Counted from the stretch's first letter, positions 1-9,215 are shown. The stretch is DNA of 64,000 nt from Roseburia sp. 831b (GCF_001940165.2 NZ_CP135162.1:2810001-2874000); one strand, 5' to 3'. The notes: generated by a model not told the origin, from the letters alone. Translations and numbers: made by a program.

Positions 1-1094
<1,094 letters not shown>

Positions 1095-1163
1095 AAAAAG
1101 TTTCTTAGAAATCTGTATGAAGTTTTGAAGGTACAACAGAAATGTTGATTACTTTCAATTTAT

Positions 1164-1236
1164 TCCTCGATAGCTCAGTTGGTAGAGCACGCGGCTGTTA
1201 ACCGCGCTGTCGTAGGTTCGAGTCCTACTCGGGGAG
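1164..1236 (+). tRNA. tRNA-Asn (GUU)
   Basis: A complete cloverleaf: acceptor TCCTCGA pairs with TCGGGGA, the D-arm is TAGCTCAGTTGGTAGAGC, the anticodon loop is CTGTTAA with anticodon GTT, and the T-arm is GTAGGTTCGAGTCCTAC. CCA is not encoded. It starts 70 bases after the 23S end and was probably cotranscribed with the rRNA. Confidence 0.97.
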
Positions 1237-1258
1237 TTTTTTTATGCTCAAAATTTAT

Positions 1259-1330
1259 GGCTCCGTGGTCAAGCGGTTAAGACATCGCCCTTTCACGGCG
1301 GTAACACGGGTTCGATTCCCGTCGGAGTCA
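1259..1330 (+). tRNA. tRNA-Glu (UUC)
   Basis: Acceptor GGCTCCG pairs with CGGAGTC (one G-T), the anticodon loop CTTTCAC gives anticodon TTC, and the T-arm is ACGGGTTCGATTCCCGT. CCA is not encoded. It lies 22 bases after tRNA-Asn in the same rRNA-linked tRNA cluster. Confidence 0.97.
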
Positions 1331-1341
1331 CTTATATATAT

Positions 1342-1412
1342 GGCGACATAGCCAAGTGGTAAGGCACGGGTCTGCAACACCCTTATCATCGGTTCAAATC
1401 CGATTGTCGCCT
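1342..1412 (+). tRNA. tRNA-Cys (GCA), copy 1
   Basis: Acceptor GGCGACA pairs with TGTCGCC, the discriminator base is T as usual for tRNA-Cys, and the anticodon loop CTGCAAC gives GCA. It is the last tRNA of the rRNA-linked cluster and is followed at once by a terminator. An identical 71-base copy lies at 1728-1798. Confidence 0.96.
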
Positions 1413-1416
1413 CTAG

Positions 1417-1447
1417 AAAGACTGAGTTTTAACTTGGTCTTTTTTTG
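1417..1447 (+). terminator. Intrinsic terminator of rRNA/tRNA cluster
   Basis: A stem AAGACTGAGTT / AACTTGGTCTT with a short loop is followed by a run of T. It ends the rRNA-tRNA transcript. Nearly the same terminator follows the second tRNA-Cys. Confidence 0.85.
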
Positions 1448-1651
1448 TAATAGGAACAATATTTCCTATTGCGGAAAAAATGCTCTGCAATCATTCCACA
1501 TATTTTAAGAAAAAGAGGTTATTATCCACATAAAAATTATGAAAAGTGGGAAAATGTGTGATAAAAGAAGTGTGATGTGCATATAATATCAAAGAAAAAA
1601 ATTTGAAAGACGAGTTGAATGTACAATAAAAAATAAATTACAAAAAGAGTA
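1448..1651. other. Intergenic stretch, no gene seen
   Basis: Very AT-rich sequence between the two tRNA-Cys copies. It holds a small inverted repeat, AATAGGA / TCCTATT near 1450-1471, and no reading frame with a ribosome binding site. No 5S rRNA signature is present here. Confidence 0.6.
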
Positions 1652-1680
1652 TTGACGAATAGAATACGTTTTGTTAGAAT
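1652..1680 (+). promoter_or_regulatory. Promoter of second tRNA-Cys
   Basis: TTGACG at 1652-1657 and TAGAAT at 1675-1680 with a 17-bp spacer form a good sigma-A promoter. It would start transcription about 40 bases before the second tRNA-Cys, so that copy is an independent transcription unit. Confidence 0.75.
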
Positions 1681-1727
1681 CATCTTTAGACAGTATATTT
1701 TATAAAATGATATACTAAAATGAATAC

Positions 1728-1798
1728 GGCGACATAGCCAAGTGGTAAGGCACGGGTCTGCAACACCCTTATCATCGGTTCAAATCCGATTGTCGCCT
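1728..1798 (+). tRNA. tRNA-Cys (GCA), copy 2
   Basis: Identical over all 71 bases to the copy at 1342-1412, with anticodon GCA and discriminator T. It has its own promoter and a nearly duplicated terminator, so tRNA plus terminator appear to have been duplicated together. Confidence 0.96.
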
Positions 1799-1802
1799 CT
1801 GG

Positions 1803-1833
1803 AAAGACTGAGTTTGAACTCAGTCTTTTTTTG
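1803..1833 (+). terminator. Terminator of second tRNA-Cys
   Basis: A perfect 12-bp stem, AAAGACTGAGTT / AACTCAGTCTTT, with a two-base loop and a T tract. It is a close copy of the terminator at 1417-1447. Confidence 0.88.
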
Positions 1834-2055
1834 CTTTATAAAATGAACACTATAACAAAACGAAGATGCAAAGAGAAGAAGTTATGAGGATAATTTGCAA
1901 GGAAGATTTGTGATAATTGGCCGGCATATGATAAAAATATAGCGCTCACCGAATACAATTCATTTTCCGATGTGGGGGTGGAGTATTCAGGAAAGCGTGA
2001 TTGCGTAGAACATGGTGCAATTTTGGAAAATGGATAACATGTCTGGAAAAAGTAC
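1834..2055. other. Intergenic stretch, no gene seen
   Basis: Between the tRNA-Cys terminator and the PadR promoter. I see no plausible reading frame with a ribosome binding site and no clear RNA structure. Confidence 0.5.
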
Positions 2056-2109
2056 TTGACCTGTCGTAGTAATTATGATATAACTACTACGACAGATGTA
2101 GTACGACAG
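2056..2109 (+). promoter_or_regulatory. Promoter with dyad operator before PadR gene
   Basis: TTGACC at 2056-2061 and TATAAC at 2079-2084 are 17 bp apart. A perfect 10-bp inverted repeat, CTGTCGTAGT at 2061-2070 and ACTACGACAG at 2086-2095, overlaps the spacer and the -10. A third half site, GTACGACAG, lies at 2101-2109. The placement suggests repression of this promoter, most simply autoregulation by the PadR protein encoded just downstream; that assignment is inferred. Confidence 0.75.
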
Positions 2110-2186
2110 TTGTTTTAAAAATTTATTTTTATATTGCACAGCGAAAGACTGGGTTTAGAATATCTAAGAAAAAGGAGGGAAAGGGT

Positions 2187-2507
2187 GTGTTAAGCAGCGA
2201 CGTTATGCGTGGCTATAATGATCTTATGATTTTATCATTACTTATGGAAAAAGATTCCTACGGGTATGAAATTTCAAAGGAAATCCGAGATAAATCAGAT
2301 GAAAAATATAGTATGAAAGAGACGACATTATATTCCGCTTTTTCCCGGTTAGAAAAAGCTGAGTACATTCAATCTTATTTTGGAACAGAAACAAATGGAA
2401 AAAGAAGAACATATTATTCGATTACACAAAATGGACGTGAATTTTTCAAAAGCAAATGTGAGGAGTGGAATTTGGTAAAGGAAATTGTTGATAGTTTTGT
2501 TTTGTAG
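2187..2507 (+). CDS. PadR family transcriptional regulator
   Basis: A 106-residue winged-helix regulator. The N-terminal segment ILSLLMEKDSYGYEISKEI is the PadR signature helix region, and the wing KRRTYYSITQNGREFF follows. The GTG start at 2187 is supported by AAAGGAGGG seven bases upstream. It is the first gene of a two-gene unit with the HAAS-domain membrane protein at 2550; PadR and HAAS genes are commonly paired in Firmicutes, with the PadR protein controlling the pair. A dyad operator overlaps its promoter. The effector is unknown. Confidence 0.9.
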   Translation: MLSSDVMRGYNDLMILSLLMEKDSYGYEISKEIRDKSDEKYSMKETTLYSAFSRLEKAEYIQSYFGTETNGKRRTYYSITQNGREFFKSKCEEWNLVKEIVDSFVL

Positions 2508-2549
2508 ATGAATGCGAAGAATGGGAATTGAAAAAAGGAGGAGTTTAGG

Positions 2550-3542
2550 ATGGAGACAATATTCAATTATTTGGAAAATATGTTTTTGCAATTACCACAA
2601 ACACCGGAAGTTTTGCGTGCAAAGCAGGAACTTGGTAACATGATGGAAGATAAGTTTCAGGAATTGATAGCGGAAGGCAGGAAAGAAAATGAAGCAGTCG
2701 GAATTGTGATTTCTGAATTTGGAAACCTTGAAGAATTAGCAGAAGAGTTGGGAATTTCACAGGTTGTAAATCATCAGAATGTAGAACGGGATACATCCCG
2801 TTATGTGGATAGGGAAGAGGCGGAAGCATTTATTGAAATGTCAAGGAGAACATCCATATGGGTATCATTTGGCGTTATGTTATGCATTTTGTCACCGTGT
2901 GCGCTTATTTATATAGGTACACTTCAGGATTATTCGAAAAATGGTATTTCAGATGGCATGATTGTTTTGTTTGGATTAATTCCGTTACTCCTACTCGTTG
3001 CAATTGCGGTTGTGATGTTTTGCTGGAATGGCATGAAGATGGAAAAATATGAATACATGAAAAAAGAAAACTTTCAGATGGATGCTGCTTTTAAAGAGGG
3101 TTTGAAACAAAGACAGGAGCAGGAGAAGCCAAAGGCAACCTTGAAACTTATTATTGGAATTTTACTTTGCATTTTTTCTGTAATGCCCTTCTTAGTTGTT
3201 GGAGCAATGTTTGATGATGATTTGTATGCTGCATATGCACTTATTTTTCTTTTGGTTATGGTTTCTGTTTCTATCTGGTTTTTCATTGCAGGTGGCAGTA
3301 CCGTGAATTCGCTAAAGATATTACTTCAAGAAGAGGAGTTTTCAAAAGAAGGAAAAAAGAGTCAGAAATTAATGGATGTTATCGGTGGAATTTATTGGCC
3401 AATTGCAACCGTAATTTATTTGGGTTGGAGCTTTTGGACAATGGATTGGGGATTCACCTGGATTGTATGGCCGATTGCCGGAATTCTGTATGGCGTAATT
3501 GCATCTATCTGTAATATTGTTCAAAAGAGTGTGTCACAATAA
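2550..3542 (+). CDS. HAAS-domain (DUF1700-like) membrane protein
   Basis: A 330-residue membrane protein. Residues 1-80 form a charged helical domain of the HAAS / permease-prefix type, with a pattern like EVLRAKQELGNMMEDKFQEL and a GxxxEAVG-like turn. About six hydrophobic segments follow, near 105-125, 135-165, 200-225, 230-250, 280-300 and 305-325. Such proteins are usually encoded beside a PadR regulator, as here (42-base gap, RBS AAAGGAGGAG). The function is not established; a sensor or regulator of envelope stress is a reasonable guess from context. Confidence 0.75.
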   Translation: METIFNYLENMFLQLPQTPEVLRAKQELGNMMEDKFQELIAEGRKENEAVGIVISEFGNLEELAEELGISQVVNHQNVERDTSRYVDREEAEAFIEMSRRTSIWVSFGVMLCILSPCALIYIGTLQDYSKNGISDGMIVLFGLIPLLLLVAIAVVMFCWNGMKMEKYEYMKKENFQMDAAFKEGLKQRQEQEKPKATLKLIIGILLCIFSVMPFLVVGAMFDDDLYAAYALIFLLVMVSVSIWFFIAGGSTVNSLKILLQEEEFSKEGKKSQKLMDVIGGIYWPIATVIYLGWSFWTMDWGFTWIVWPIAGILYGVIASICNIVQKSVSQ

Positions 3543-3630
3543 AAGATAAATTATTTATCAAGATAGAAAAGAGGATAATCCTTTCTAAGGAAATCAAGTA
3601 ACAGAAAAAATATTTTTATAAATAGGAGAC

Positions 3631-3711
3631 AAAAAGTCCCCGATTTGTACTAGCAGCAATTGTTAGATGTCTAATCTAACTTTTTCTATGGCACGAATCG
3701 GGGACTTTTTT
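3631..3711. terminator. Branched bidirectional terminator
   Basis: An outer stem AAAAAGTCCCCGATT / AATCGGGGACTTTTT encloses an inner hairpin, GTTAGAT / ATCTAAC at 3662-3680. A-tract and T-tract ends let it terminate both the + gene ending at 3542 and the - gene ending at 3786, which converge here. Confidence 0.85.
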
Positions 3712-3785
3712 AAATCTGTGAATCTAAATCAGAATCAAATACGAAACTTGAATAAATGATTGAATCAGAATCTCTTTTAAATCAA

Positions 3786-4418
3786 TTACTGATTCTGAGT
3801 AGGCTGCTGATTCTGGTCAGGCTGCTGATTCTGGTTAGGCTGTTGAGCCTGGTTAAAGTTGTTAGGCTGCTGGTTGAATCCCTGAGCCTGGTTAAAGTTG
3901 TTAGGCTGCTGGTTAAATCCCTGAGCCTGGTTAAAGTTGTTAGGCTGCTGGTTGAATCCCTGAGCCTGATTGAAGTTGTTAGGCTGCTGGTTGAATCCCT
4001 GAGCCTGATTAAAGTTTGGAGCCTGGTTTACAATACCAAGAGCCCAGTCAGCAAATTTTCCAGCGAGAGGAATATTTGCGTCGTTTCCCTTCATATTTGC
4101 AAACAAACCAACAAGACAGAAAATGAAAACAATTAAATCAATCAAAGAATTGATGATGTTTAAAATGGTGCTCCATACACTGCTGATAAATGGAATGTTA
4201 TACGCAAAGTCTGTAATGTTTAAAATACTAGAAATGAAAGAAGCAATCAGACAAAGACAAAGAGCCTGAATAACCTGACGTGTTGCCCATTCATTTTTTT
4301 CTACGAGAAGCACGACACCTAACAGTAAAAATAACAGGGTGCTATATCCCATAAATGCAAGGATAAATCCAACAACTCCATAGAATGATACGCGTAAACC
4401 TAATTTTCCCTTTTCCAT
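3786..4418 (-). CDS. Membrane protein with Q/N-rich repeat tail
   Basis: 210 residues. The first 130 hold about four hydrophobic segments (near 10-40, 48-68, 80-110) of an unrecognised small integral membrane protein. From about residue 130 the chain becomes a Q/N-rich tail: four copies of a 13-residue unit, (P/N)NFNQAQGFNQQP, then a run of NQ/PQ residues to the C-terminus. RBS AGGAGG lies just upstream of the ATG. The repeats are also near-identical at DNA level, so copy number may vary between strains. No function is assigned; the low-complexity tail resembles prion-like or adhesive segments only in composition. Confidence 0.7.
   Translation of the reverse strand: MEKGKLGLRVSFYGVVGFILAFMGYSTLLFLLLGVVLLVEKNEWATRQVIQALCLCLIASFISSILNITDFAYNIPFISSVWSTILNIINSLIDLIVFIFCLVGLFANMKGNDANIPLAGKFADWALGIVNQAPNFNQAQGFNQQPNNFNQAQGFNQQPNNFNQAQGFNQQPNNFNQAQGFNQQPNNFNQAQQPNQNQQPDQNQQPTQNQ
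3852..4007. repeat. Four tandem 39-bp repeats
   Basis: Units at 3852-3890, 3891-3929, 3930-3968 and 3969-4007 differ at only a few bases, with a partial unit after. They keep the reading frame of the minus-strand gene and encode a 13-residue Q/N-rich unit. This is a coding minisatellite, not a CRISPR: there are no spacers. Confidence 0.93.
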
Positions 4419-4658
4419 AACAAAATCCTCCTAAGTTTAAAATATTATAACTACAAATGTCAGCCTATCAGAAAAATTATATCGTTTTCAGATTATAAAA
4501 GCAAGCAATCTTTAAAAGTTTGTAAAAAACCGGGCATTTGTCAATGGAAGAAAGAGAAAAACCGATATATTTTTCATTGTAAAAGAAAACGGAAAATCCC
4601 ACAAATCCAGAAGGAATGGATGTAATTTCAGACAAAATACAACTGATTTTACATGTGT

Positions 4659-4688
4659 CTTGTCACATGACAAGATAAGTGATATAAT
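4659..4688 (+). promoter_or_regulatory. nadABC promoter with NiaR-type operator
   Basis: TTGTCA at 4660-4665 and TATAAT at 4683-4688 are separated by 17 bp. A perfect palindrome, CTTGTCA-CA-TGACAAG at 4659-4674, covers the -35 and half of the spacer, the position expected for a repressor. NiaR (YrxA) is known to repress NAD genes in Firmicutes when nicotinic acid is available, and niaR is the last gene of this operon, so this is the likely operator. Confidence 0.82.
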
Positions 4689-4732
4689 ACAAAACATGTA
4701 ATTTCAAAGGAACCATTTTGAGGAGAGAATGT

Positions 4733-5638
4733 ATGACGATAGCAGAAGAAATACAGAAGTTGAAGAAAGAGAAAAATGCAGTAATTCTCGCACATTATTA
4801 TGTGCCGGATGAGGTGCAGGAGATTGCAGATTATGTCGGGGATTCCTTTTATTTAAGCAAGGCTGCGACAGAGGTGTCAGCGGATACGCTTGTTTTTTGC
4901 GGGGTATCTTTTATGGGAGAGAGCGCAAAGATTTTAAATCCACAGAAGACAGTTCTAATGCCGGATGCAGCCGCAGATTGTGCGATGGCACATATGGTTG
5001 ATGTGGAAAAGATTGAGAAGATGAGAGCGCAGTACGATGACCTTGCGGTTGTCTGTTATATCAATTCCACTGCCGAGATTAAGGTGCATGCGGATGTCTG
5101 TGTGACATCTTCTAATGCAGTGAAGATTGTGAAAAAACTGCCAAACAAAAATATTTTCTTTATTCCAGACGGAAATCTGGGACGTTACGTGGCAGAGCAG
5201 GTGCCGGAAAAAAATATTATGTTAAATGATGGTTACTGCCCAATTCACAATGCTATGACAAAGGAAGAGATTTTAAAGGCAAAAAAGGAACACCCAAATG
5301 CCAGTTTTCTGGTTCACCCGGAATGTACCAAAGATATTTTGGAAGAGGCTGATTATATTGGAAGTACAGCGGGGATTATTGACCACGCAACAAATGCGAA
5401 AGCGGAAGAATTTATCATTGGAACGGAGATTGGTGTTTTCTATGAATTAAAGAAAAAGAATCCGGAAAAAAAATTTTACACCATTTCTAACCACCAGATT
5501 TGTAACGATATGAAACTCGTTACCTTAGAAAAAGTAAAGGAAGTTCTAGAAACGGGAGCCAATGAGGTGAACGTATCCGAGGAGGTTCGCACAGCAGCGA
5601 TGAAACCATTAGAGCGGATGCTAGAACTTGGAAAATAA
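4733..5638 (+). CDS. nadA: Quinolinate synthase NadA
   Basis: Condenses iminoaspartate with dihydroxyacetone phosphate to quinolinate, the second step of de novo NAD synthesis. The 301-residue protein has the three cysteines expected to hold the 4Fe-4S cluster: C83 (ADCAMA), C169 (GYCPIHN) and C257 (HQICNDM). Early motifs AHYYVPDEVQ and VGDSFYLS are typical. ATG 4733 is chosen over an upstream TTG because AGGAGAG sits five bases before it. It is first in the operon nadA-nadB-nadC-niaR. Confidence 0.96.
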   Translation: MTIAEEIQKLKKEKNAVILAHYYVPDEVQEIADYVGDSFYLSKAATEVSADTLVFCGVSFMGESAKILNPQKTVLMPDAAADCAMAHMVDVEKIEKMRAQYDDLAVVCYINSTAEIKVHADVCVTSSNAVKIVKKLPNKNIFFIPDGNLGRYVAEQVPEKNIMLNDGYCPIHNAMTKEEILKAKKEHPNASFLVHPECTKDILEEADYIGSTAGIIDHATNAKAEEFIIGTEIGVFYELKKKNPEKKFYTISNHQICNDMKLVTLEKVKEVLETGANEVNVSEEVRTAAMKPLERMLELGK

Positions 5639-5687
5639 ATAAAAAGAGAAATGCTTTACCAAGAGTAAAGAAGAAAGTTGTGAGAAT

Positions 5688-6989
5688 ATGAAAACTGATA
5701 TTTTAATCGTAGGAAGCGGATGCTCCGGTTTATATTGTGCATTACAGCTTCCAAGAGACAAACAAATTACCGTTATTACCAAAGCAGACCTAGAGAGCAA
5801 TGATTCTTTTTTAGCGCAGGGCGGAATGTGTATGTTGAAAGATGAGTCCGACTATGACAGCTATTTTGAGGATACGATGAAGGCAGGTCATTATGAGAAT
5901 GACAAAAAATCAGTTGAAATCATGATTCGTTCTTCCCAGGATGTCGTTCGTGATTTGTTATCCTATGGAGTTGATTTTAAAAGAGAGGAAAACGGTGAGT
6001 TAGCTTTTACCAGAGAGGGCGCTCACTCCCAGAAAAGAATTGTATTTCATGAGGATATTACAGGAAAAGAAATCACAAGCCATCTGTTAGAGCAGGTGAA
6101 AAAATTACCAAACGTCACATTAATGGAGTACACAACCTTATTGGATATTGTGGAAAAAGAGAACACCTGCTATGGTGCAGTGTTGAGAATGCAGGATGGA
6201 AGCATTGAATTAGTGGAAGCGGATGATACTGTACTTGCATCAGGTGGAATTGGCGGACTTTACAGACATTCTACGAATTTCCGCCATTTGACCGGGGATG
6301 CACTTGCGATTGCAGCACGTCATGGTGTAGAATTAAAAAATATCAATTATGTTCAGATTCATCCAACCACACTTTATTCAGAGAAAAAGGAAGATCGAAG
6401 CTTTTTGATTTCAGAATCTGTGCGTGGAGAAGGTGCGAAACTTTACGATAAAAATATGAATCGTTTCGTCAATGAACTTTTGCCAAGAGATCTTTTGACA
6501 GAGGCAATTCATGAGCAAATGAAAAAAGACCATACCGATTATGTATGGGAGGATTTGCGTACGATTCCAGCGGACGAACTGAAGAGTCATTTTCCTAACA
6601 TTGTAGAACATTGCCGCGAGATGGGTTATGACGTGACAAAAGAGTGCATCCCGGTTGTTCCGGCACAGCATTATTTTATGGGTGGAATCAAGGTAAATCA
6701 TCGCAGCAAGACAAGTATGAACCAGCTTTATGCAGTTGGTGAGACAGCATGCAACGGTGTACACGGACGAAACCGTCTGGCAAGCAATTCATTGCTGGAG
6801 AGCCTTGTTTTTGCAAAAAGAGCGGCACAGGACATGGTTGCAAAACAATCCGCCTGTCGCCATGACAGCAGTGTGTTTGAACAGGTTGATTTGAGTAAGT
6901 ACCAGAATAAAGAAGAGCTGGCAAAAGAATACGAAAAGACAGTCTGGGATGAGATGGAGAAAGCGGAACAGCAGTCAAAATTAGCATAA
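5688..6989 (+). CDS. nadB: L-aspartate oxidase NadB
   Basis: An FAD enzyme that oxidises L-aspartate to iminoaspartate, the substrate of NadA. The FAD dinucleotide motif GSGCSG is at residues 9-14. RNRLASNSLLESLVFA near the C-terminus is the conserved flavin-site segment of this family, and EGAHSQKR and HPTTLY are also typical. At 433 residues it belongs to the short NadB form with a reduced C-terminal helical domain. It lies 49 bases after nadA, with a small CTTTAC/GTAAAG hairpin between. Confidence 0.95.
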   Translation: MKTDILIVGSGCSGLYCALQLPRDKQITVITKADLESNDSFLAQGGMCMLKDESDYDSYFEDTMKAGHYENDKKSVEIMIRSSQDVVRDLLSYGVDFKREENGELAFTREGAHSQKRIVFHEDITGKEITSHLLEQVKKLPNVTLMEYTTLLDIVEKENTCYGAVLRMQDGSIELVEADDTVLASGGIGGLYRHSTNFRHLTGDALAIAARHGVELKNINYVQIHPTTLYSEKKEDRSFLISESVRGEGAKLYDKNMNRFVNELLPRDLLTEAIHEQMKKDHTDYVWEDLRTIPADELKSHFPNIVEHCREMGYDVTKECIPVVPAQHYFMGGIKVNHRSKTSMNQLYAVGETACNGVHGRNRLASNSLLESLVFAKRAAQDMVAKQSACRHDSSVFEQVDLSKYQNKEELAKEYEKTVWDEMEKAEQQSKLA

Positions 6990-7075
6990 ATCTTGCATTT
7001 GATGACATGCATGAGATATGTGAAAGAAAGTGCTGAAATGAAAAATAAGAATATCAAATAGAAAGAGGAAACAGT

Positions 7076-7930
7076 ATGTACGATCAGGTTACGTTAAAAT
7101 TAAATGTAGATCCACTTATCATGAGTGCATTAAGAGAGGATATCACGAGCGAGGATGTCTCGACAAACAGTGTGATGCCGCATCCACAGGCAGGGGAAGT
7201 AGACCTTATCTGTAAGGAAGACGGAATCATTTGCGGTCTCCAGGTATTTGAGCGGGTGTTTACGCTGTTAGATGAGACGACAGAGGTAGAATTTTTTGTA
7301 AAAGATGGAGATGAGGTAAAAAAAGGACAGCTGATGGCAAAGGTACACGGTGACATCCGTACCCTTCTTTGCGGAGAGCGTACAGCCCTTAATTATTTAC
7401 AGAGAATGAGCGGAATTGCAACCTATACACATTCTGTCGCTGCACTTTTAAAAGGAAGCAAGACAAAACTTTTAGATACCAGAAAAACAACGCCAAACAA
7501 TCGTATTTTTGAAAAATATGCGGTTCGCATCGGTGGTGGAAACAATCATCGTTACAACCTTTCCGATGGTGTGTTGTTAAAGGATAACCACATCGGAGCT
7601 GCCGGTGGCGTGAAGGAAGCAGTCACAATGGCAAAAGAGTATGCACCTTTTGTCCGTAAAATCGAGGTCGAGGTTGAGACGCTTGAGATGGTAAAAGATG
7701 CAGTAGAAGCCGGTGCAGATATCATCATGTTAGATAACATGAGCCACGAGCAGATGCAGGAGGCGATGCACATCATTGATGGAAAAGCAGAAGTGGAAGT
7801 TTCCGGTAATGTCACAAAGGAAAATATCAGCCGCTTGACAGACCTTGGAGTGGACTTTATTTCAAGTGGAGCATTGACACATTCCGCACCGATTTTAGAT
7901 ATTTCCTTAAAAAATCTTCATGCAGTCTAG
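7076..7930 (+). CDS. nadC: Nicotinate-nucleotide pyrophosphorylase NadC
   Basis: Quinolinate phosphoribosyltransferase: converts quinolinate and PRPP to nicotinate mononucleotide. It is 284 residues, the usual family length. Motifs GERTALNYLQRMSGIAT, DTRKTTP and GGGNNHRYNLSD are characteristic, and the C-terminal ISSGALTHS follows. It is third in the nad operon, so all de novo steps from aspartate to NaMN are present in this cluster. Confidence 0.96.
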   Translation: MYDQVTLKLNVDPLIMSALREDITSEDVSTNSVMPHPQAGEVDLICKEDGIICGLQVFERVFTLLDETTEVEFFVKDGDEVKKGQLMAKVHGDIRTLLCGERTALNYLQRMSGIATYTHSVAALLKGSKTKLLDTRKTTPNNRIFEKYAVRIGGGNNHRYNLSDGVLLKDNHIGAAGGVKEAVTMAKEYAPFVRKIEVEVETLEMVKDAVEAGADIIMLDNMSHEQMQEAMHIIDGKAEVEVSGNVTKENISRLTDLGVDFISSGALTHSAPILDISLKNLHAV

Positions 7931-7980
7931 ACGTTTTTGGAAGAGAGCGATATAGTATTATTTAGAGAGGTTTTAGGCGC

Positions 7981-8002
7981 GTAATGCTGAAAGCAGCATT
8001 AC
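7981..8002 (+). other. Intercistronic hairpin, nadC-niaR
   Basis: A perfect 9-bp stem, GTAATGCTG / CAGCATTAC, with a four-base loop and no T tract. It is unlikely to be a full terminator; it may shield the upstream mRNA from decay or tune niaR expression. Confidence 0.6.
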
Positions 8003-8034
8003 CAAGAGCATGAGAATAAAAGAAAGGAACAAAC

Positions 8035-8586
8035 ATGAGCGGGGAAACAAGAAGAAAGCAGATTGTGCAGTTACTTTCACAGAGTGAAAAACCGATTCCT
8101 GGTGTAACACTTGCTGAGAAATTTCAGGTCAGCAGACAGGTGATTGTACAGGACATCGCATTAATTCGTGCAAACGGCGTTGATATTTTTTCCACAAACA
8201 GAGGTTATCTGGTGCACCAGCAGACACAACAGGTCAGCCGTGTATTTAAAGTTATGCACGAGGATGAAGATGTGGAGGACGAACTGAGTACCATCGTAGA
8301 TTATGGCGGACAGGTAAAAGATGTTTTTGTATACCATAAAGTGTATGGAGTTGTGCGCGCAGAACTGAATATCAAGTCGCGTATTGACATTGTCAATTAT
8401 TTGAAAGAAATCAGATCCGGAAAATCTTCGTTGCTCAAAAATGTAACATCAGGGTATCATTACCATACGATTTTGGCGGAGACGGAGACTTTGCTGGATT
8501 TAATTCAGGAAAAATTACAAGAAAAAGGTTATCTGGCGAAATTGCAGGATTATGAGCCGGTTGATTTTTGGAGTAAGGCAGAATAG
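8035..8586 (+). CDS. niaR: NAD biosynthesis repressor NiaR
   Basis: 183 residues: an N-terminal HTH_11-type winged helix (residues 5-60, KQIVQLLSQSEKPIPG, then SRQVIVQDIALIRANG), then a 3H domain named for three metal-binding histidines. Candidate histidines are in VYHKVYG and in the SGYHYHTI segment. Family members bind nicotinic acid and repress NAD synthesis and niacin uptake genes. It sits at the end of the nadABC operon, which carries a matching palindrome in its promoter, giving a feedback loop. RBS AAAGGA precedes the ATG. Confidence 0.92.
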   Translation: MSGETRRKQIVQLLSQSEKPIPGVTLAEKFQVSRQVIVQDIALIRANGVDIFSTNRGYLVHQQTQQVSRVFKVMHEDEDVEDELSTIVDYGGQVKDVFVYHKVYGVVRAELNIKSRIDIVNYLKEIRSGKSSLLKNVTSGYHYHTILAETETLLDLIQEKLQEKGYLAKLQDYEPVDFWSKAE

Positions 8587-8612
8587 GGTAAGCGAGGCTT
8601 ACCCTGTTTTTT
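8586..8612 (+). terminator. Terminator of nad operon
   Basis: Perfect 8-bp stem GGGTAAGC / GCTTACCC with a three-base loop, followed by a T tract. It begins at the niaR stop codon. Confidence 0.88.
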
Positions 8613-8615
8613 GGA

Positions 8616-8672
8616 CTTTATAGGATTTGGGGGCAAAAAGCAGCTTACAATTTTCTAATGTTCCCACAAAGT
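8616..8672. repeat. Half copy of a dispersed palindromic repeat
   Basis: The segment beginning TTTATAGGATTTGGGG and containing AAAAGCAGCTTACA resembles the arms of the palindromic element at 28849-28988. Only one arm is present here. A third, weaker relative lies near 46910. Confidence 0.55.
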
Positions 8673-8683
8673 TACAAAAACAG

Positions 8684-8745
8684 TTGACAAAAGTAAGAGC
8701 ATACGTTATTATGAATTCACAATCAATTGAGTTCAATTAAATTTA
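8684..8745 (+). promoter_or_regulatory. ohrR promoter and operator
   Basis: TTGACA (8684-8689) and TATTAT (8707-8712) have a 17-bp spacer. Downstream, the 19-base word TTGAGTTCAATTAAATTTA at 8727-8745 recurs exactly at 9269-9287 before the flavoprotein gene. Its core TTCAATTAAATTTAA is dyad-like and similar to OhrR/MarR operators, so OhrR autoregulation is likely. Confidence 0.82.
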
Positions 8746-8785
8746 ACACATTTAAAGTGAGAGATTCAAAAGGGAGGGGAAGAAG

Positions 8786-9214
8786 ATGGATTCGTATGAG
8801 AAACTCAAATTAGAAAATCAGCTTTGTTTTCCATTTTACGCAATCTCGCGCGAAATTATCAAGAAATACAAGCCAGTGTTAGATCCATTTCACCTGACCT
8901 ATACGCAATACATCACAATGCTGGTGCTTTGGGAGAAGGAAAGTATCACTTTCAAGGAACTGGGACAGAAATTGCATCTGGATTCCGGGACAATGACGCC
9001 GGTTGTGAAGAAGTTAGAACAGATGAAATTGATTCACAAATATAGAACCAGGGAAGATGACCGTGTTGTGATGGTAGAGCTGACCGAGCAGGGACGCAGT
9101 CTAAAAGAAGAAATTGTAAAAGTTCCAGAGGCAATGTCCTGTCAGATGCAGCTAGAACCGGAGGAAGCATTACAGTTAAGGAAATTGCTGGATAAGATGT
9201 TGCAGCAGTTTTGA
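8786..9214 (+). CDS. ohrR: OhrR-type MarR family peroxide sensor
   Basis: 142-residue MarR-fold repressor. The start LKLENQLCFPFYAISREI matches the OhrR group, with the peroxide-reactive cysteine at position 14. The DNA-binding segment LHLDSGTMTPVVKKLEQMKLI and wing REDDRVVMVELTEQG are also OhrR-like. C14 is the only reactive Cys in the N-terminal helix, suggesting a one-Cys sensor; a second Cys occurs near the C-terminus. No ohr gene lies nearby. Instead the same operator word precedes a thioredoxin-reductase-like gene. RBS GGGAGGGG is strong. Confidence 0.88.
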   Translation: MDSYEKLKLENQLCFPFYAISREIIKKYKPVLDPFHLTYTQYITMLVLWEKESITFKELGQKLHLDSGTMTPVVKKLEQMKLIHKYRTREDDRVVMVELTEQGRSLKEEIVKVPEAMSCQMQLEPEEALQLRKLLDKMLQQF

Positions 9215-9215
9215 G

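Noticed and set aside
3852..4007. Regular 39-bp repeats that might suggest a CRISPR array
   Set aside because: Units are contiguous without spacers and stay in frame within a protein.
3756..4136. Plus-strand frame of 126 residues opposite the Q/N-rich gene
   Set aside because: It is the complement of the repeats, has no RBS, and the minus-strand frame has membrane segments and AGGAGG.
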